A stretch of DNA of 61,174 nt, from NCBI GenBank assembly GCA_001650895.1, contig LXYH01000060.1:1-61174 (forward strand), given 5' to 3'. The notes under the pieces are model-generated. The model saw only the letters and a list, made by a program, of their open reading frames with translations, ran no database searches and was not told the origin of the DNA. Position numbers and translations under genes: made by a program. This document shows, piece after piece, positions 17,519 to 25,636 of the stretch. Each line of letters begins with the position of its first letter. Within the stretch, counting starts at the first letter, position 1. The stretch comes from Rhodobacteraceae bacterium EhC02. Lineage in GTDB: Bacteria > Pseudomonadota > Alphaproteobacteria > Rhodobacterales > Rhodobacteraceae.

Positions 17519-19023
17519 AACAAGGTACCGAACTGGTTGCGCAATTCGTTCTTCTGGACCTTGCCCATCGTGTTGCGCGGCAGCGCCTCGACGATCTTCA
17601 GGGACTTGGGCTGCTTGAAGCGTGCAAGGCTGCCACGCAGCACCTGGTCGATGGCGTCCAGATCGGGCGACTGGCCCGGTTCGGCCACGATCACGCCCAG
17701 CACGGCCTCGCCGAAATCGGGATGCGGCACGCCCACCACGGCGCTTTCCAGCACGCCGGGCTGATCGTCGAGGATCAGCTCGACCTCCTTGGGGTAGACA
17801 TTGAAACCGCCGGTGATGATCAGGTCCTTCTGACGCCCCACGATGGACAGGTATCCATCCTCGTCGAAACGGCCCAGGTCACCGGTGATGAAGAAGCCGT
17901 TATCGCGCAGCTCTTCCTTGGTCTTTTCCGGCATCTGCCAATAGCCCTTGAAGACATTGGGCCCGCGCACCTCGATCATGCCCACCTCGCCCTGCGGCAG
18001 CACCGCGCCACTGGTCGGATCGGTGACGACCACCTCGACCCCCGGCAGCGGAAAGCCCACGGTGCCCGCGCGCCTGTCGCCGCCGTAAGGGTTCGAGGTG
18101 TTCATGTTCGTTTCGGTCATCCCGTAGCGTTCCAGGATCCGGTGCCCGGTGCGGTCTTCGAACTGCACATGGGTTTCGGCCAGAAGCGGCGCGGATCCCG
18201 ACACGAAAAGCCGCATATGCGCGGTCAGATCGGCGGTGAAGCGCGGATCGTCCAGCAAGCGGGTATAGAAGGTCGGCACCCCCATCATCGAGGTCGCGCG
18301 CGGCATCAGGCGGATCATGTCATCCATGTTCAGCCCCGGCAGAAAGATCATCGCGCCCCCCGCCAGCAACGAGATGTTCGTCGCCACGAACAGGCCATGG
18401 GTGTGGAAGATCGGCAAGGCATGCAGCAGCACGTCGTCTTCGGTAAAGCGCCACTCGCGGGTCAGAACCTCGGCATTGGACAGAAGGTTGCCATGGGTCA
18501 GCATCGCGCCCTTGGACCGGCCCGTGGTGCCCGAGGTATAGAGGAAGGCCGCCAGATCATCGGCATCCCTCTCCACCGGGGTGAACTGGTCGGATTGCGC
18601 ATTCACCAGGTCGGCAAAGCTGCCCGATCCATCGCCATTCAGCACCATCAGCCGGGCATCATGCGCCTGTGCGACGGGCGCCAGCCCTTCGGCCTTGGCG
18701 CCATCGGCCAGCAGCAGCCTAGGCGTGGCATTACCCACGAAATAATCGATCTCGGGCGCCGTATAGGCGGTGTTCAGCGGCAGAAAGATCGCACCTGCGG
18801 CCACGGCACCGCCATAGACAGCCAGCGCCATGGGCGACTTGTTGATCTGCACCGCGATACGGTCACCGGGTTGCACACCATTCGCCACAAGGGCATTCGC
18901 CACGCGGTTGACCATGGCCAGAAAGGACGCGCCGCTGATCTCGGTCCCGTCGGGCAGGATCAGAAACGGGCGCGTGCGCCCCGCCTGCGGCGCAAAGAAA
19001 GCATCGAAAAGCAGGTTAGCCAT
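17512..19023 (-). CDS. matB: Malonyl-CoA synthetase
   Basis: A 503-residue ANL-superfamily enzyme that makes malonyl-CoA from malonate, ATP and CoA. It has the P-loop YTSGTTGRSKGAM, then ALPIFHTHGLFVATNISLLA and RYGMTETNMNTSNPYGGDRR, which are typical of MatB. The C-terminal PRNTMGKVQKNELR holds the catalytic lysine. Identity is reinforced by the adjacent malonyl-CoA decarboxylase and TRAP genes. The start overlaps the matA stop by eight bases, so synthesis is coupled. It is last in the minus-strand operon matP-Q-M-A-B, and normal length suggests an intact enzyme. Confidence 0.94.
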   Translation of the reverse strand: MANLLFDAFFAPQAGRTRPFLILPDGTEISGASFLAMVNRVANALVANGVQPGDRIAVQINKSPMALAVYGGAVAAGAIFLPLNTAYTAPEIDYFVGNATPRLLLADGAKAEGLAPVAQAHDARLMVLNGDGSGSFADLVNAQSDQFTPVERDADDLAAFLYTSGTTGRSKGAMLTHGNLLSNAEVLTREWRFTEDDVLLHALPIFHTHGLFVATNISLLAGGAMIFLPGLNMDDMIRLMPRATSMMGVPTFYTRLLDDPRFTADLTAHMRLFVSGSAPLLAETHVQFEDRTGHRILERYGMTETNMNTSNPYGGDRRAGTVGFPLPGVEVVVTDPTSGAVLPQGEVGMIEVRGPNVFKGYWQMPEKTKEELRDNGFFITGDLGRFDEDGYLSIVGRQKDLIITGGFNVYPKEVELILDDQPGVLESAVVGVPHPDFGEAVLGVIVAEPGQSPDLDAIDQVLRGSLARFKQPKSLKIVEALPRNTMGKVQKNELRNQFGTLFA

Positions 19024-20326
19024 GGGTCTTCAGTCCTTTTTCCTTCCGGTCCTTCGCCGGTCCGGTCAGCGCCTTCACACCGCGCGCGGCGGCAATGGTC
19101 TGATGGGTGGCGAATGCCTCGTGGTTTTGTTCCACCCGCGCCGGATCGTAAAGATAATTCACCATTGCGCCGCAGGATTGTTGCCGCCCCTTGGGCGACA
19201 GGTCCGCGCCGGCGTGGATCTCATGCACCTCGGCGCCATTGCCCAGATGGAACCGCGCCACCGGGTCCAGCGGCGCCCCGTCCTCGGCCTTGGCCTCCAG
19301 CAGGTAGCGCGCGGCGGTGCGGCGCAACGCGTCGGCATCCGGGGCGGACGGATCATCGCCCAGGATCGCGCGTGTCTCGTCATCCTGCGCCTCGACCCAG
19401 CGGGTCAGGCCGGGGATCGGCGACAGGGTCACGAAGGTCTTCAGCCCCGCCACCTCGCGGCCCAGCACATCGACCACCTGCTTGATCAGCGAATTGCCGA
19501 AGGAAATGCCGCGCAGACCGGCCTGGCAATTCGAGATGGAATAGAACACGGCCGTGTCCACCTCGGACGGGGCCAAAGCGCTGCGATCCTCGGCCAGCAG
19601 CGGTCCGATGGCACCGGGAATGCCGCGCGTCAGCGCCACCTCGACGAAGATCAGCGGATCGTCCGGCATGGCCGGGTGAAAGAAGGCGAAACAGCGCCGA
19701 TCCGGCGGCTCCAGCCGGCGGCGCAGATCGTCCCAGCTGTGGATCTCGTGCACGGCCTCATAGGCAATGATCTTTTCCAGGATATTGGCCGGGCTTTCCC
19801 ATCCGATCCGGCGCAGCACCAGGAAACCCCGGTTGAACCAGGACGCGAAGAGATGCCGGAAATCCAGATCGACACGGCCCAGGTCCGGCTCGGCCCTGGC
19901 CTGTTTCATCAGATCGACGCGCATCGCCACAAGCTCGGCCGTGCCGCCGGGGGCCTGGTTCAGCCGGCGCAGCAATTCCTGACGAGGCGGTTCCGCGACC
20001 GCCAGAAGCGCGGACAGGTGCCGCGCATCGGGCGTATCCGCATAGGCCTGCGCAGCCAGGGTCACGGCGGCGGGATCAAGGTCCATCTCATCGGCCAGAA
20101 AGCGGAAGAACGCCGCCTTCTCCGCCGCATCGGCCTGTCGGTAGCGCATCAGCACTTCGGCGGCGCGCTTCATCCCCGAAACCTCGCCCTGCCCGGTCAG
20201 CAGGGCGCGGCACAGGGCCGGCAGCGGCTTGCCGCTGGCCGTCACATCGCCGGGGCGCTTGCGCTCGAACAGGGTCGACAGAAGATCACCCAGAGCCCAA
20301 CCGCCTAGATCCCAGCCCCGCGACAT
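19016..20326 (-). CDS. matA: Malonyl-CoA decarboxylase
   Basis: A 436-residue enzyme of the MCD family converting malonyl-CoA to acetyl-CoA and CO2. Diagnostic segments include WFNRGFLVLRRIGWESPANI, RRCFAFFHPAMPDDPLIFVE and FGNSLIKQVVDVLGREVAGL. The N-terminal helical oligomerisation domain (about residues 1-130) and the C-terminal GNAT-like catalytic domain can be distinguished. HLGNGAEVHEIHAGAD near the end carries a conserved histidine. The start (ATG 20324-20326) shares one base with the TRAP permease stop. Longer upstream frames were rejected as overlapping matM. With MatB it channels external malonate into acetyl-CoA. Confidence 0.94.
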   Translation of the reverse strand: MSRGWDLGGWALGDLLSTLFERKRPGDVTASGKPLPALCRALLTGQGEVSGMKRAAEVLMRYRQADAAEKAAFFRFLADEMDLDPAAVTLAAQAYADTPDARHLSALLAVAEPPRQELLRRLNQAPGGTAELVAMRVDLMKQARAEPDLGRVDLDFRHLFASWFNRGFLVLRRIGWESPANILEKIIAYEAVHEIHSWDDLRRRLEPPDRRCFAFFHPAMPDDPLIFVEVALTRGIPGAIGPLLAEDRSALAPSEVDTAVFYSISNCQAGLRGISFGNSLIKQVVDVLGREVAGLKTFVTLSPIPGLTRWVEAQDDETRAILGDDPSAPDADALRRTAARYLLEAKAEDGAPLDPVARFHLGNGAEVHEIHAGADLSPKGRQQSCGAMVNYLYDPARVEQNHEAFATHQTIAAARGVKALTGPAKDRKEKGLKTHG

Positions 20327-21642
20327 CAGACCGGCCCCATGACCATGTCTGGCAGCCAGGTCGCGATTCCGGGGAAGAAGCACAGGATCACGATGGCCAG
20401 CACCATGCAGCCCACGTAGGGGAGCGATCCGCGCAGGATGGTCTTGAGCGGGATATCCGGCGCGATCGAGTTGATCACATAGAGGTTCAGACCCACCGGT
20501 GGCGATATCAGACCGATCTCCATGTTGATCGTCAGGATCACGGCAAACCAGTAGGGATCGAACTCGGCCGCCAGGATGATCGGCAGCAGGATGGGGGCCG
20601 CCATCAGGATCACCGCGACGGGCGGCAGGAAGAAACCCGCGACCAGCAGGAAGACGTTGACGATCCCCATCAGCACCCAGCGGTTCACGTCCAGATCGGA
20701 AATCCAGGCCGCGATGGACTGCGTGATGTAAAGCGAGGACAGCATGTAGGAAAAGACGCCCGCCGCCCCGATGATGAACAGGATCATCACGGATTCGCGC
20801 GTGCTGTCGGACAGGATGGTCCACAGCGCCTTGGGCGACCACAGACGGTAGATGATCATCGCGATCACAAGGCACAGAAGCGCGCCGACGGCAGCGGTTT
20901 CCGACGGTGTCGCGATACCGCCATACATGGCGTAAAGCACGCCGAGGATGATGACGATGAAGGGGATCACGCGCGGCAGGATCTCAAGCTTCTGCCGCAA
21001 GGTATAGCTGCGCTGCGCCAGCACTTCGGCCGACCCGTTGCGCCAGGTGTCATAGATCGACCAGGCCATGAACAGACCGACCAGCAGCAGGCCCGGCATG
21101 ACTCCCGCCAGGAACAACCGCCCGATCGAGGTTTCGGTAGCGATCCCGTAGACGATCATGGTGACCGATGGCGGGATAAGGATGCCCAGCGTACCACCCG
21201 CCGCGATCGAGCCCGAGGCGACCTCGTCCGGATAGCCGCGCTTGCGCATCTCGGGGATGCCCATCTTGCCGATGGCGGCGCAGGTTGCGGGGCTGGACCC
21301 GGACATCGCCGAAAACAGCGCGCAGGCGCCCAGGTTCGACATCACCAGACCGCCCGGCACGCGGGTCAGCCACCGCTCCAGCGCCTCGTAGAGATCGGCA
21401 CCCGCGCGGGTCGATGAAATGGCGGCGCCCATGATGATGAACATCGGAATGGACAGCAGCGCGAAGGAATTCAGCTTGCCAAAGAAGATCTCGGGCATCA
21501 GCTCAAGCGACCGCATCCCGTCAAAGATCAGCAGGAAACCGGCGGATACGATCAGCAGCCCCGAGGCGACGGACACACCCGAGAACAGTACGACAATGGT
21601 CATGAAGGCGACCAGAAGTCCCAGCGACAAGGGATCCATCAT
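20326..21642 (-). CDS. matM: TRAP transporter large permease (DctM family), malonate
   Basis: A 438-residue inner-membrane protein with about 12 hydrophobic segments and DctM features such as GAAISSTRAGADLYEALERW, SGSSPATCAAIGKMGIPEMR and GGTLGILIPPSVTMIVYG. It uses an ion gradient to carry the substrate delivered by the periplasmic DctP protein. Two adjacent ATG codons (21640-21642, 21637-21639) follow a GGAGG site; either could initiate. The first overlaps the dctQ stop by one base. Malonate specificity is inferred from co-transcription with matA and matB, as in the matPQMAB operon of Sinorhizobium meliloti. Confidence 0.93.
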   Translation of the reverse strand: MMDPLSLGLLVAFMTIVVLFSGVSVASGLLIVSAGFLLIFDGMRSLELMPEIFFGKLNSFALLSIPMFIIMGAAISSTRAGADLYEALERWLTRVPGGLVMSNLGACALFSAMSGSSPATCAAIGKMGIPEMRKRGYPDEVASGSIAAGGTLGILIPPSVTMIVYGIATETSIGRLFLAGVMPGLLLVGLFMAWSIYDTWRNGSAEVLAQRSYTLRQKLEILPRVIPFIVIILGVLYAMYGGIATPSETAAVGALLCLVIAMIIYRLWSPKALWTILSDSTRESVMILFIIGAAGVFSYMLSSLYITQSIAAWISDLDVNRWVLMGIVNVFLLVAGFFLPPVAVILMAAPILLPIILAAEFDPYWFAVILTINMEIGLISPPVGLNLYVINSIAPDIPLKTILRGSLPYVGCMVLAIVILCFFPGIATWLPDMVMGPV

Positions 21643-22187
21643 CAATCCTCCAGACCGAAGGGGCGATCGACGCCAAGGATCAGCGCCACAAGATCAGCCA
21701 CAAGTTGCAGCAGGTAAAGGCCGAAGCCCAGCGGAAGCGCGATCAGCGGCACCCACAGTTTCGGCGCCCAGACCGTTTCACTGCGCCACCCGCGTTCCCA
21801 GGCGACGTGCCAGAACTCGAACCCGTAAAACAGCATGACCCCGATGACCGCGATGGTCAGAAGCAGGACGAAACCGGCAAGATACTTGCGCGCCGCCCCC
21901 TTCAGCAGGATCGGCATCAGATCGACATTCACATGCCCCCGCAGGCTCTGCACGTAAGGCAAGCCCAACAGCGTTGCCGCGACCATCAGATAGATCACCG
22001 CCTCGGTCTGCCAGATCGTGGACTGGCCCATGACGAAGCGGACAAAGATCATCTGGCAGGTGATCAGCACCGACGCCAGGATCATCACTGCGGAGATCCA
22101 GCCGCAGACGGTCGATAGGCCCTTTATCAGGCGCAGGATCAGGTAGCCGCCGGTGCCGGCGGCACGGGCAGAGGGCAGGGTTGCCAT
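21642..22187 (-). CDS. matQ: TRAP transporter small permease (DctQ family), malonate
   Basis: A 181-residue membrane protein with four hydrophobic segments, the usual DctQ layout. Typical segments are IFVRFVMGQSTIWQTEAVIY and LPYVQSLRGHVNVDLMPILL (the conserved G-H-V-x-V-D motif). It partners the large permease downstream, with which it overlaps by one base. A strong hairpin lies between it and the binding-protein gene upstream. The N-terminal about 20 residues before LILRLIKGLST are Ala/Gly-rich and unconserved in appearance. Confidence 0.92.
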   Translation of the reverse strand: MATLPSARAAGTGGYLILRLIKGLSTVCGWISAVMILASVLITCQMIFVRFVMGQSTIWQTEAVIYLMVAATLLGLPYVQSLRGHVNVDLMPILLKGAARKYLAGFVLLLTIAVIGVMLFYGFEFWHVAWERGWRSETVWAPKLWVPLIALPLGFGLYLLQLVADLVALILGVDRPFGLED

Positions 22188-22221
22188 GGGACAGGCTCCG
22201 ATGCTTGGGGGTGGGCTTGGG

Positions 22222-22249
22222 GTCCGGGCGGCATGCGCGCCGCCCGGAC
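22222..22249 (-). other. Intercistronic hairpin between TRAP binding protein and small permease genes
   Basis: Perfect 11-base arms (22222-22232 and 22239-22249) flank a 6-base loop in the 85-base gap. There is no U tract after it in the minus-strand direction. A likely role is 3'-end protection of the matP message or partial attenuation; this is inferred by analogy with other binding-protein operons. Confidence 0.55.
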
Positions 22250-22272
22250 AGGATCAGGTCAGGTCGTGGCGA

Positions 22273-23262
22273 TCACTCGACCGCCAGCGCCATGTCCAGC
22301 AGTGCCTGGCCATTCGGGACGCTGTCGACAAACGACTTGTACGAGCTCTGCTTGGCCAGATCGAGCCAGGCGTTGAAATCGTCCTGGGTCATCTCGGCGA
22401 TGGTCACGCCCGCCGCCTTGAACACCTCGACCGAGGCCGCGTCTTCCGCCTTGGCCTGCTCCAGGTACCAGGCTTCGGCCTTCTCTGCCGCAGCCAGAAG
22501 CGCCGTTTTCTGTGCGTCGCTCAGACCCTCGAAGGTCGATTTGTTCATCATGACCGGCTGGTACATGAACCACAGCGCGACATCGCCCGCAGGCGTGTAG
22601 CACTTCACCTGCTCCTGCAGGCGGAACGAGGCGAAGGACGAGGACGAGGTGTTGACCGCCTGAAGAACGCCGGTCTGCATCGCGTTGTAGATTTCCGACG
22701 AAGCCATGGACGAGATCGACGCACCTGCCGCCGCAAGCATTTCCTCGAAGGCCTTGCCGGCTGCGCGGGTGCTCAGGCCGTTCACATGCTCGGGACGGGT
22801 GATGCAGTCGCCCACGCTGGCGAAACCGCCTGCAAGATAGCCATGGACCAGGATCATGATGTCATCCTCGGCCATGATCTTTTCGATCTCTTCCATGAAC
22901 GGGCTTTCGTTCAGGCGTGCGGCATGGTCGTGGTTCTTCACCAGGCCCGGCATCAGGGTCAGGTTGTATTCGGGGCGCTGGCCGCCGGAATAGGACAGCG
23001 GGTAGACGATCATGTCCACCTGTCCGCGCGACAGCGGGTTGTACTGCTCGCGCGCTTTCAGCAGCGACTGCGAGGGGAAGATCTTGATGTCGAGGTCGAC
23101 ATTGGCGGCGGCAACATCGGTGGCGATCATCTCGGCGACCTTGTGGCGCACATCGCCGGTCGACCACTGATGCGACAGGCGCAGTTCGGTCGCATTGGCG
23201 GCCGACAGGCCCATTCCGAATACCGCAAGGGCCGCAGCAGCGGCGAAAGTTCTGATGGTCAT
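22273..23262 (-). CDS. matP: TRAP transporter periplasmic solute-binding protein (DctP family), malonate
   Basis: A 329-residue secreted binding protein. The signal peptide MTIRTFAAAAALAVFGMGLS ends near ANA before TELRLSHQWSTGDVRHK. Family features include the conserved ANVDLDIKIFPSQSLLKARE and the region VNTSSSSFASFRLQEQVKCY. The start (ATG 23260-23262) has a GGAGG site; the frame upstream of it lacks a signal-like sequence and was rejected. It is the first gene of the malonate operon and lies divergent from the GntR regulator, with the palindrome TTGTATACAA in between. Ligand assignment to malonate rests on matA/matB downstream. Confidence 0.93.
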   Translation of the reverse strand: MTIRTFAAAAALAVFGMGLSAANATELRLSHQWSTGDVRHKVAEMIATDVAAANVDLDIKIFPSQSLLKAREQYNPLSRGQVDMIVYPLSYSGGQRPEYNLTLMPGLVKNHDHAARLNESPFMEEIEKIMAEDDIMILVHGYLAGGFASVGDCITRPEHVNGLSTRAAGKAFEEMLAAAGASISSMASSEIYNAMQTGVLQAVNTSSSSFASFRLQEQVKCYTPAGDVALWFMYQPVMMNKSTFEGLSDAQKTALLAAAEKAEAWYLEQAKAEDAASVEVFKAAGVTIAEMTQDDFNAWLDLAKQSSYKSFVDSVPNGQALLDMALAVE

Positions 23263-23346
23263 GTTATCCTCCCAGATGGATGTGCTGCGGGCTCCCTCCC
23301 GCAATCGCGACGATCCTGCGCGGCGCTGCATCCAATGTCAAACGTT

Positions 23347-23356
23347 TTGTATACAA
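23347..23356. promoter_or_regulatory. GntR/MatR operator candidate in the malonate divergent promoter
   Basis: A perfect 10-base palindrome TTGTATACAA, within TTTTGTATACAAGAA, lies between matP (minus) and the GntR gene (plus). It resembles the TCTTGTA/TACACGA inverted repeat reported for MatR of Rhizobium and the general TTGTATACAA-type sites of FCD-class GntR proteins. Position suits control of both genes. Confidence 0.7.
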
Positions 23357-23400
23357 GAATTCGATTGCCCAATACCAAGCCGCGGGATACGATTGCACAC

Positions 23401-24090
23401 ATGAACACCCGCATGGCCGACAATGTGCGCGAAGCACTGGAACAGATGATCGTCACCGGCGAATTCGCCGATGGTGAAAGGCTGGATGAAATCCGGCTGG
23501 CCGAACGTTTCCATGTCTCGCGCACACCGCTGCGCGAGGCGTTCCAGATGCTGGCCGCCTCGGGCCTGGTGGAACTGGTGCCGCGCCGTGGCGCCTTCGT
23601 GCGCCACCCCGCCTTTCACGAGATGATCGAGATGTTCGAGGTCATGGCCGAGCTTGAAGCCGTCTGCGGCCGCCTTGCCGCCCGCCGCATCCCCCCCGAT
23701 GTGCTGGAACAGGTGCGCGCCACGGTGATCGCCTGCGAAGCGGCTGCCCATGCCGGCGATAGCGACGGCTATTACCGCGAGAACGAACATTTCCACCAGT
23801 TGATCTATACCGCCTCGGGCAATGATTTCCTGGCCCAGGAATCGCAGCGCCTGCACAAGCGGCTGCAACCCTTCCGACGGATGCAGCTGCGGGTGCGGGG
23901 GCGGATGATCCAGTCGCTGACCGAGCATCGCCAGATCCTGACCGCGCTGGAAACCGGCGACAGCGAAACCGCCGAGGCGGTGCTGCGCGATCACGTGGCG
24001 GTGCAGGGCGGCAAGTTCAACGACCTGATGGCCAGCTACAAGCAATCCAACCTGCGCGCCAACCCGCAACTGGTGGCGATGCGGGGCTGA
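23401..24090 (+). CDS. matR: GntR family (FCD class) regulator, probable malonate regulator MatR
   Basis: A 229-residue regulator. The N-terminal winged helix contains RLDEIRLAERFHVSRTPLRE and the wing LVPRRGAFVRHP. The C-terminal FCD ligand-binding domain shows the metal-site pattern ENEHFHQLIYTASGN and later LTEHRQILTALETGD and RDHVAVQGG. The ATG at 23401 was chosen because it leaves room for the operator at 23347-23356. An upstream in-frame ATG (23335) would overlap that site and has no ribosome-binding site. It probably represses or activates the divergent matPQMAB operon in response to malonate or malonyl-CoA; this is inferred from position. Confidence 0.9.
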   Translation: MNTRMADNVREALEQMIVTGEFADGERLDEIRLAERFHVSRTPLREAFQMLAASGLVELVPRRGAFVRHPAFHEMIEMFEVMAELEAVCGRLAARRIPPDVLEQVRATVIACEAAAHAGDSDGYYRENEHFHQLIYTASGNDFLAQESQRLHKRLQPFRRMQLRVRGRMIQSLTEHRQILTALETGDSETAEAVLRDHVAVQGGKFNDLMASYKQSNLRANPQLVAMRG

Positions 24091-24139
24091 TCCCGGCCCG
24101 TCCCTTCCCATGATGGGACATTTTCAGACACAGGCGAAG

Positions 24140-24367
24140 ATGCGAACGATCCTTTCATTGATCATGCTGAGCCTGTCCCTGTTTCTTGCCTATGGCTGGT
24201 ACACGCAATATTACATCCGCCGCGCCTGCTTCAACGAGATGGGTCGCTGCCTCGAGCCTGAAACGGGCGTCATCTATCTTGAGCAGTCGGGCGCCATATG
24301 GCTGTCGCTGGCCGTTCTTGCCTTTGCGATCACGGTCTGGCTGGGCTGGCGGAGCCGCCGGGCCTGA
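24140..24367 (+). CDS. Small hypothetical membrane protein
   Basis: A 75-residue predicted membrane protein not assigned to a named family. It has two hydrophobic segments (LSLIMLSLSLFLAYGWY and IWLSLAVLAFAITVWLGW) separated by a loop with two cysteines (RRACFNEMGRC) that could form a periplasmic disulfide. A basic tail WRSRRA closes it. An earlier ATG at 24110 in the same frame would add ten polar residues; the later start gives a more typical N-terminus. It lies 50 bases after matR on the same strand. G/C third-position bias matches the native neighbours. Confidence 0.6.
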   Translation: MRTILSLIMLSLSLFLAYGWYTQYYIRRACFNEMGRCLEPETGVIYLEQSGAIWLSLAVLAFAITVWLGWRSRRA

Positions 24368-24736
24368 AGGACAAGGGCGCAGGCGACGTAGAGGTTTTTT
24401 CAAACGGCAGCATGCGGGCGAAATCACGGTTCGCCCCGGAAAAATGCCCAGACTTTGACGGATTTCGAAGGAAGGACCGCTTTCGGCCCATTGCTGCCAT
24501 TCGGCCGCTGACCGACCGCTGCGGCGCGGCTACGCCAGACCGGCCATTCGTATATCGCACAGCATTTTCGGACGATGAAGGTCAGCACAGCGGGACGAAG
24601 CAGACCTTCGCGACTTAAATATTAGCGGCTGGTTTCGGTGGTTTCATGCCATTCGATTTAGAGGAGGAAACGTGTCTCCAGGTATTTGATCGAAGATGGC
24701 AACGACAAGAACGCGCCGGTAGCGCCGGGGTAGGTT
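24368..24736. other. Intergenic stretch at the left edge of the AT-richer islet
   Basis: No convincing gene. Around 24470-24540 runs a GC-rich segment (GGACCGCTTTCGGCCCATTG and on) of the kind that recurs as dispersed repeats in this bacterial group; that recall is unverified. At 24661-24674 a good ribosome-binding site (GAGGAGGAAAC) leads to a GTG followed by only four more codons, suggesting the stump of a lost gene. Base composition changes to more A/T here. Confidence 0.4.
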
Positions 24737-25519
24737 TCAGTTCTCCCCTTGCAGGCCAGACTCTTCAATAAGAAAATTGCGGATTATCGGATCAATAGCC
24801 TTATGCTCGATGGGATAAACCCCGCACCGTTTGAGCACGTCGCGCACAGATGCGGACCCTTCCGCACGCTTCCATATGATGCGCCCGGAATAGGGCATCC
24901 GTCTGGGCCGCCAGGCAAGCCCAAGTGTCATGCCGCGCAAATAGGTGCGTTGCTGGCGATGGGCCGGATAGAGAACCGTTTCGGTGATAGAGCCTTCTTG
25001 CTCGCTCTCGAACTCAACGACAAAGATGCGGCTGCCGTGATACCCCGCTTTGCCGTCATACCTTGTCCGTTGGAGAGAAACCTGATCTGGCCCGACGCCG
25101 CGTTCAATGGTGCGGACGCTCACCTGTCCGCCGAGGTCGTCCAGAAAGGACGCGCCGACCATAACGCAGCCCGGCCAGGAAGGTGTCAGAAAATGGATGT
25201 TATAGGCGCCGACATATTGGCGAAGGCGGGCCAGATCGCCGGGGAATGCGTTGGCGAACGGGTCTGTTCTCGGGGAGGGACGGTTCTTGTTCAAATGGCC
25301 GCGTTTATGCGCAAAGACACCGCTGTCAGACAGAAGGTCGCTTTCCAGCAGATCGAAATACAGACAGATCCGGCGGAGGTTGTGGGCCGAGGGCATCCCC
25401 GTGCCACTGAGGTAGCGGTTAAATTGCTGTTGGTTGATTCCGATTTCACGGCAGATCTGGGCAACCGATACACGTTCGGCGCAGACATGCCTAAGATTTA
25501 TCGCGAAGTTCTGGCTCAT
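24737..25519 (-). CDS. HTH (XRE-like) transcriptional regulator with uncharacterised C-terminal domain
   Basis: A 260-residue protein. Residues about 18-62 look like a Cro/CI-type helix-turn-helix: SVAQICREIGINQQQFNRYL followed by GTGMPSAHNLRRICLYF. Residues 90-260 match no family I recognise; they include YNIHFLTPSWPGCVMVGASF and several Arg-rich strands and may sense a ligand. It is divergent from the hydrolase/ABC/amidohydrolase operon, with inverted repeats in the 117-base gap, so it is the likely regulator of that operon. Base composition is lower in G/C than in neighbouring native genes. Confidence 0.8.
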   Translation of the reverse strand: MSQNFAINLRHVCAERVSVAQICREIGINQQQFNRYLSGTGMPSAHNLRRICLYFDLLESDLLSDSGVFAHKRGHLNKNRPSPRTDPFANAFPGDLARLRQYVGAYNIHFLTPSWPGCVMVGASFLDDLGGQVSVRTIERGVGPDQVSLQRTRYDGKAGYHGSRIFVVEFESEQEGSITETVLYPAHRQQRTYLRGMTLGLAWRPRRMPYSGRIIWKRAEGSASVRDVLKRCGVYPIEHKAIDPIIRNFLIEESGLQGEN

Positions 25520-25538
25520 ACTGTGATTCCATAAGCGA

Positions 25539-25565
25539 GTTATAGCATAACAGCGAATTCTCGCT
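25539..25565. promoter_or_regulatory. Inverted repeats in the divergent promoter of the islet operon
   Basis: Two dyads lie between the HTH gene and the hydrolase gene: GTTAT-AGC-ATAAC (25539-25551) and AGCGA-ATTC-TCGCT (25552-25565). A third, ATTGC-TTCGT-GCAAT, lies at 25588-25602. They are plausible binding sites for the adjacent HTH regulator; no promoter boxes were assigned with confidence. Confidence 0.4.
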
Positions 25566-25636
25566 AATAAAAGCTTATACTAGCACAATTGCTTCGTGCA
25601 ATCGAATCCGCTCACTTCTGTCGCGGAGGGGGGCAC

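Noticed and set aside
17722-20308. Plus-strand frames opposite matB and matA
   Set aside because: Arg/His/Gln-rich shadows; both minus-strand genes are conserved and coupled in an operon.
22153-23400. N-terminal extension of the GntR gene back through matP
   Set aside because: The extension is antisense to matP and crosses the operator; the regulator itself begins at 23401.
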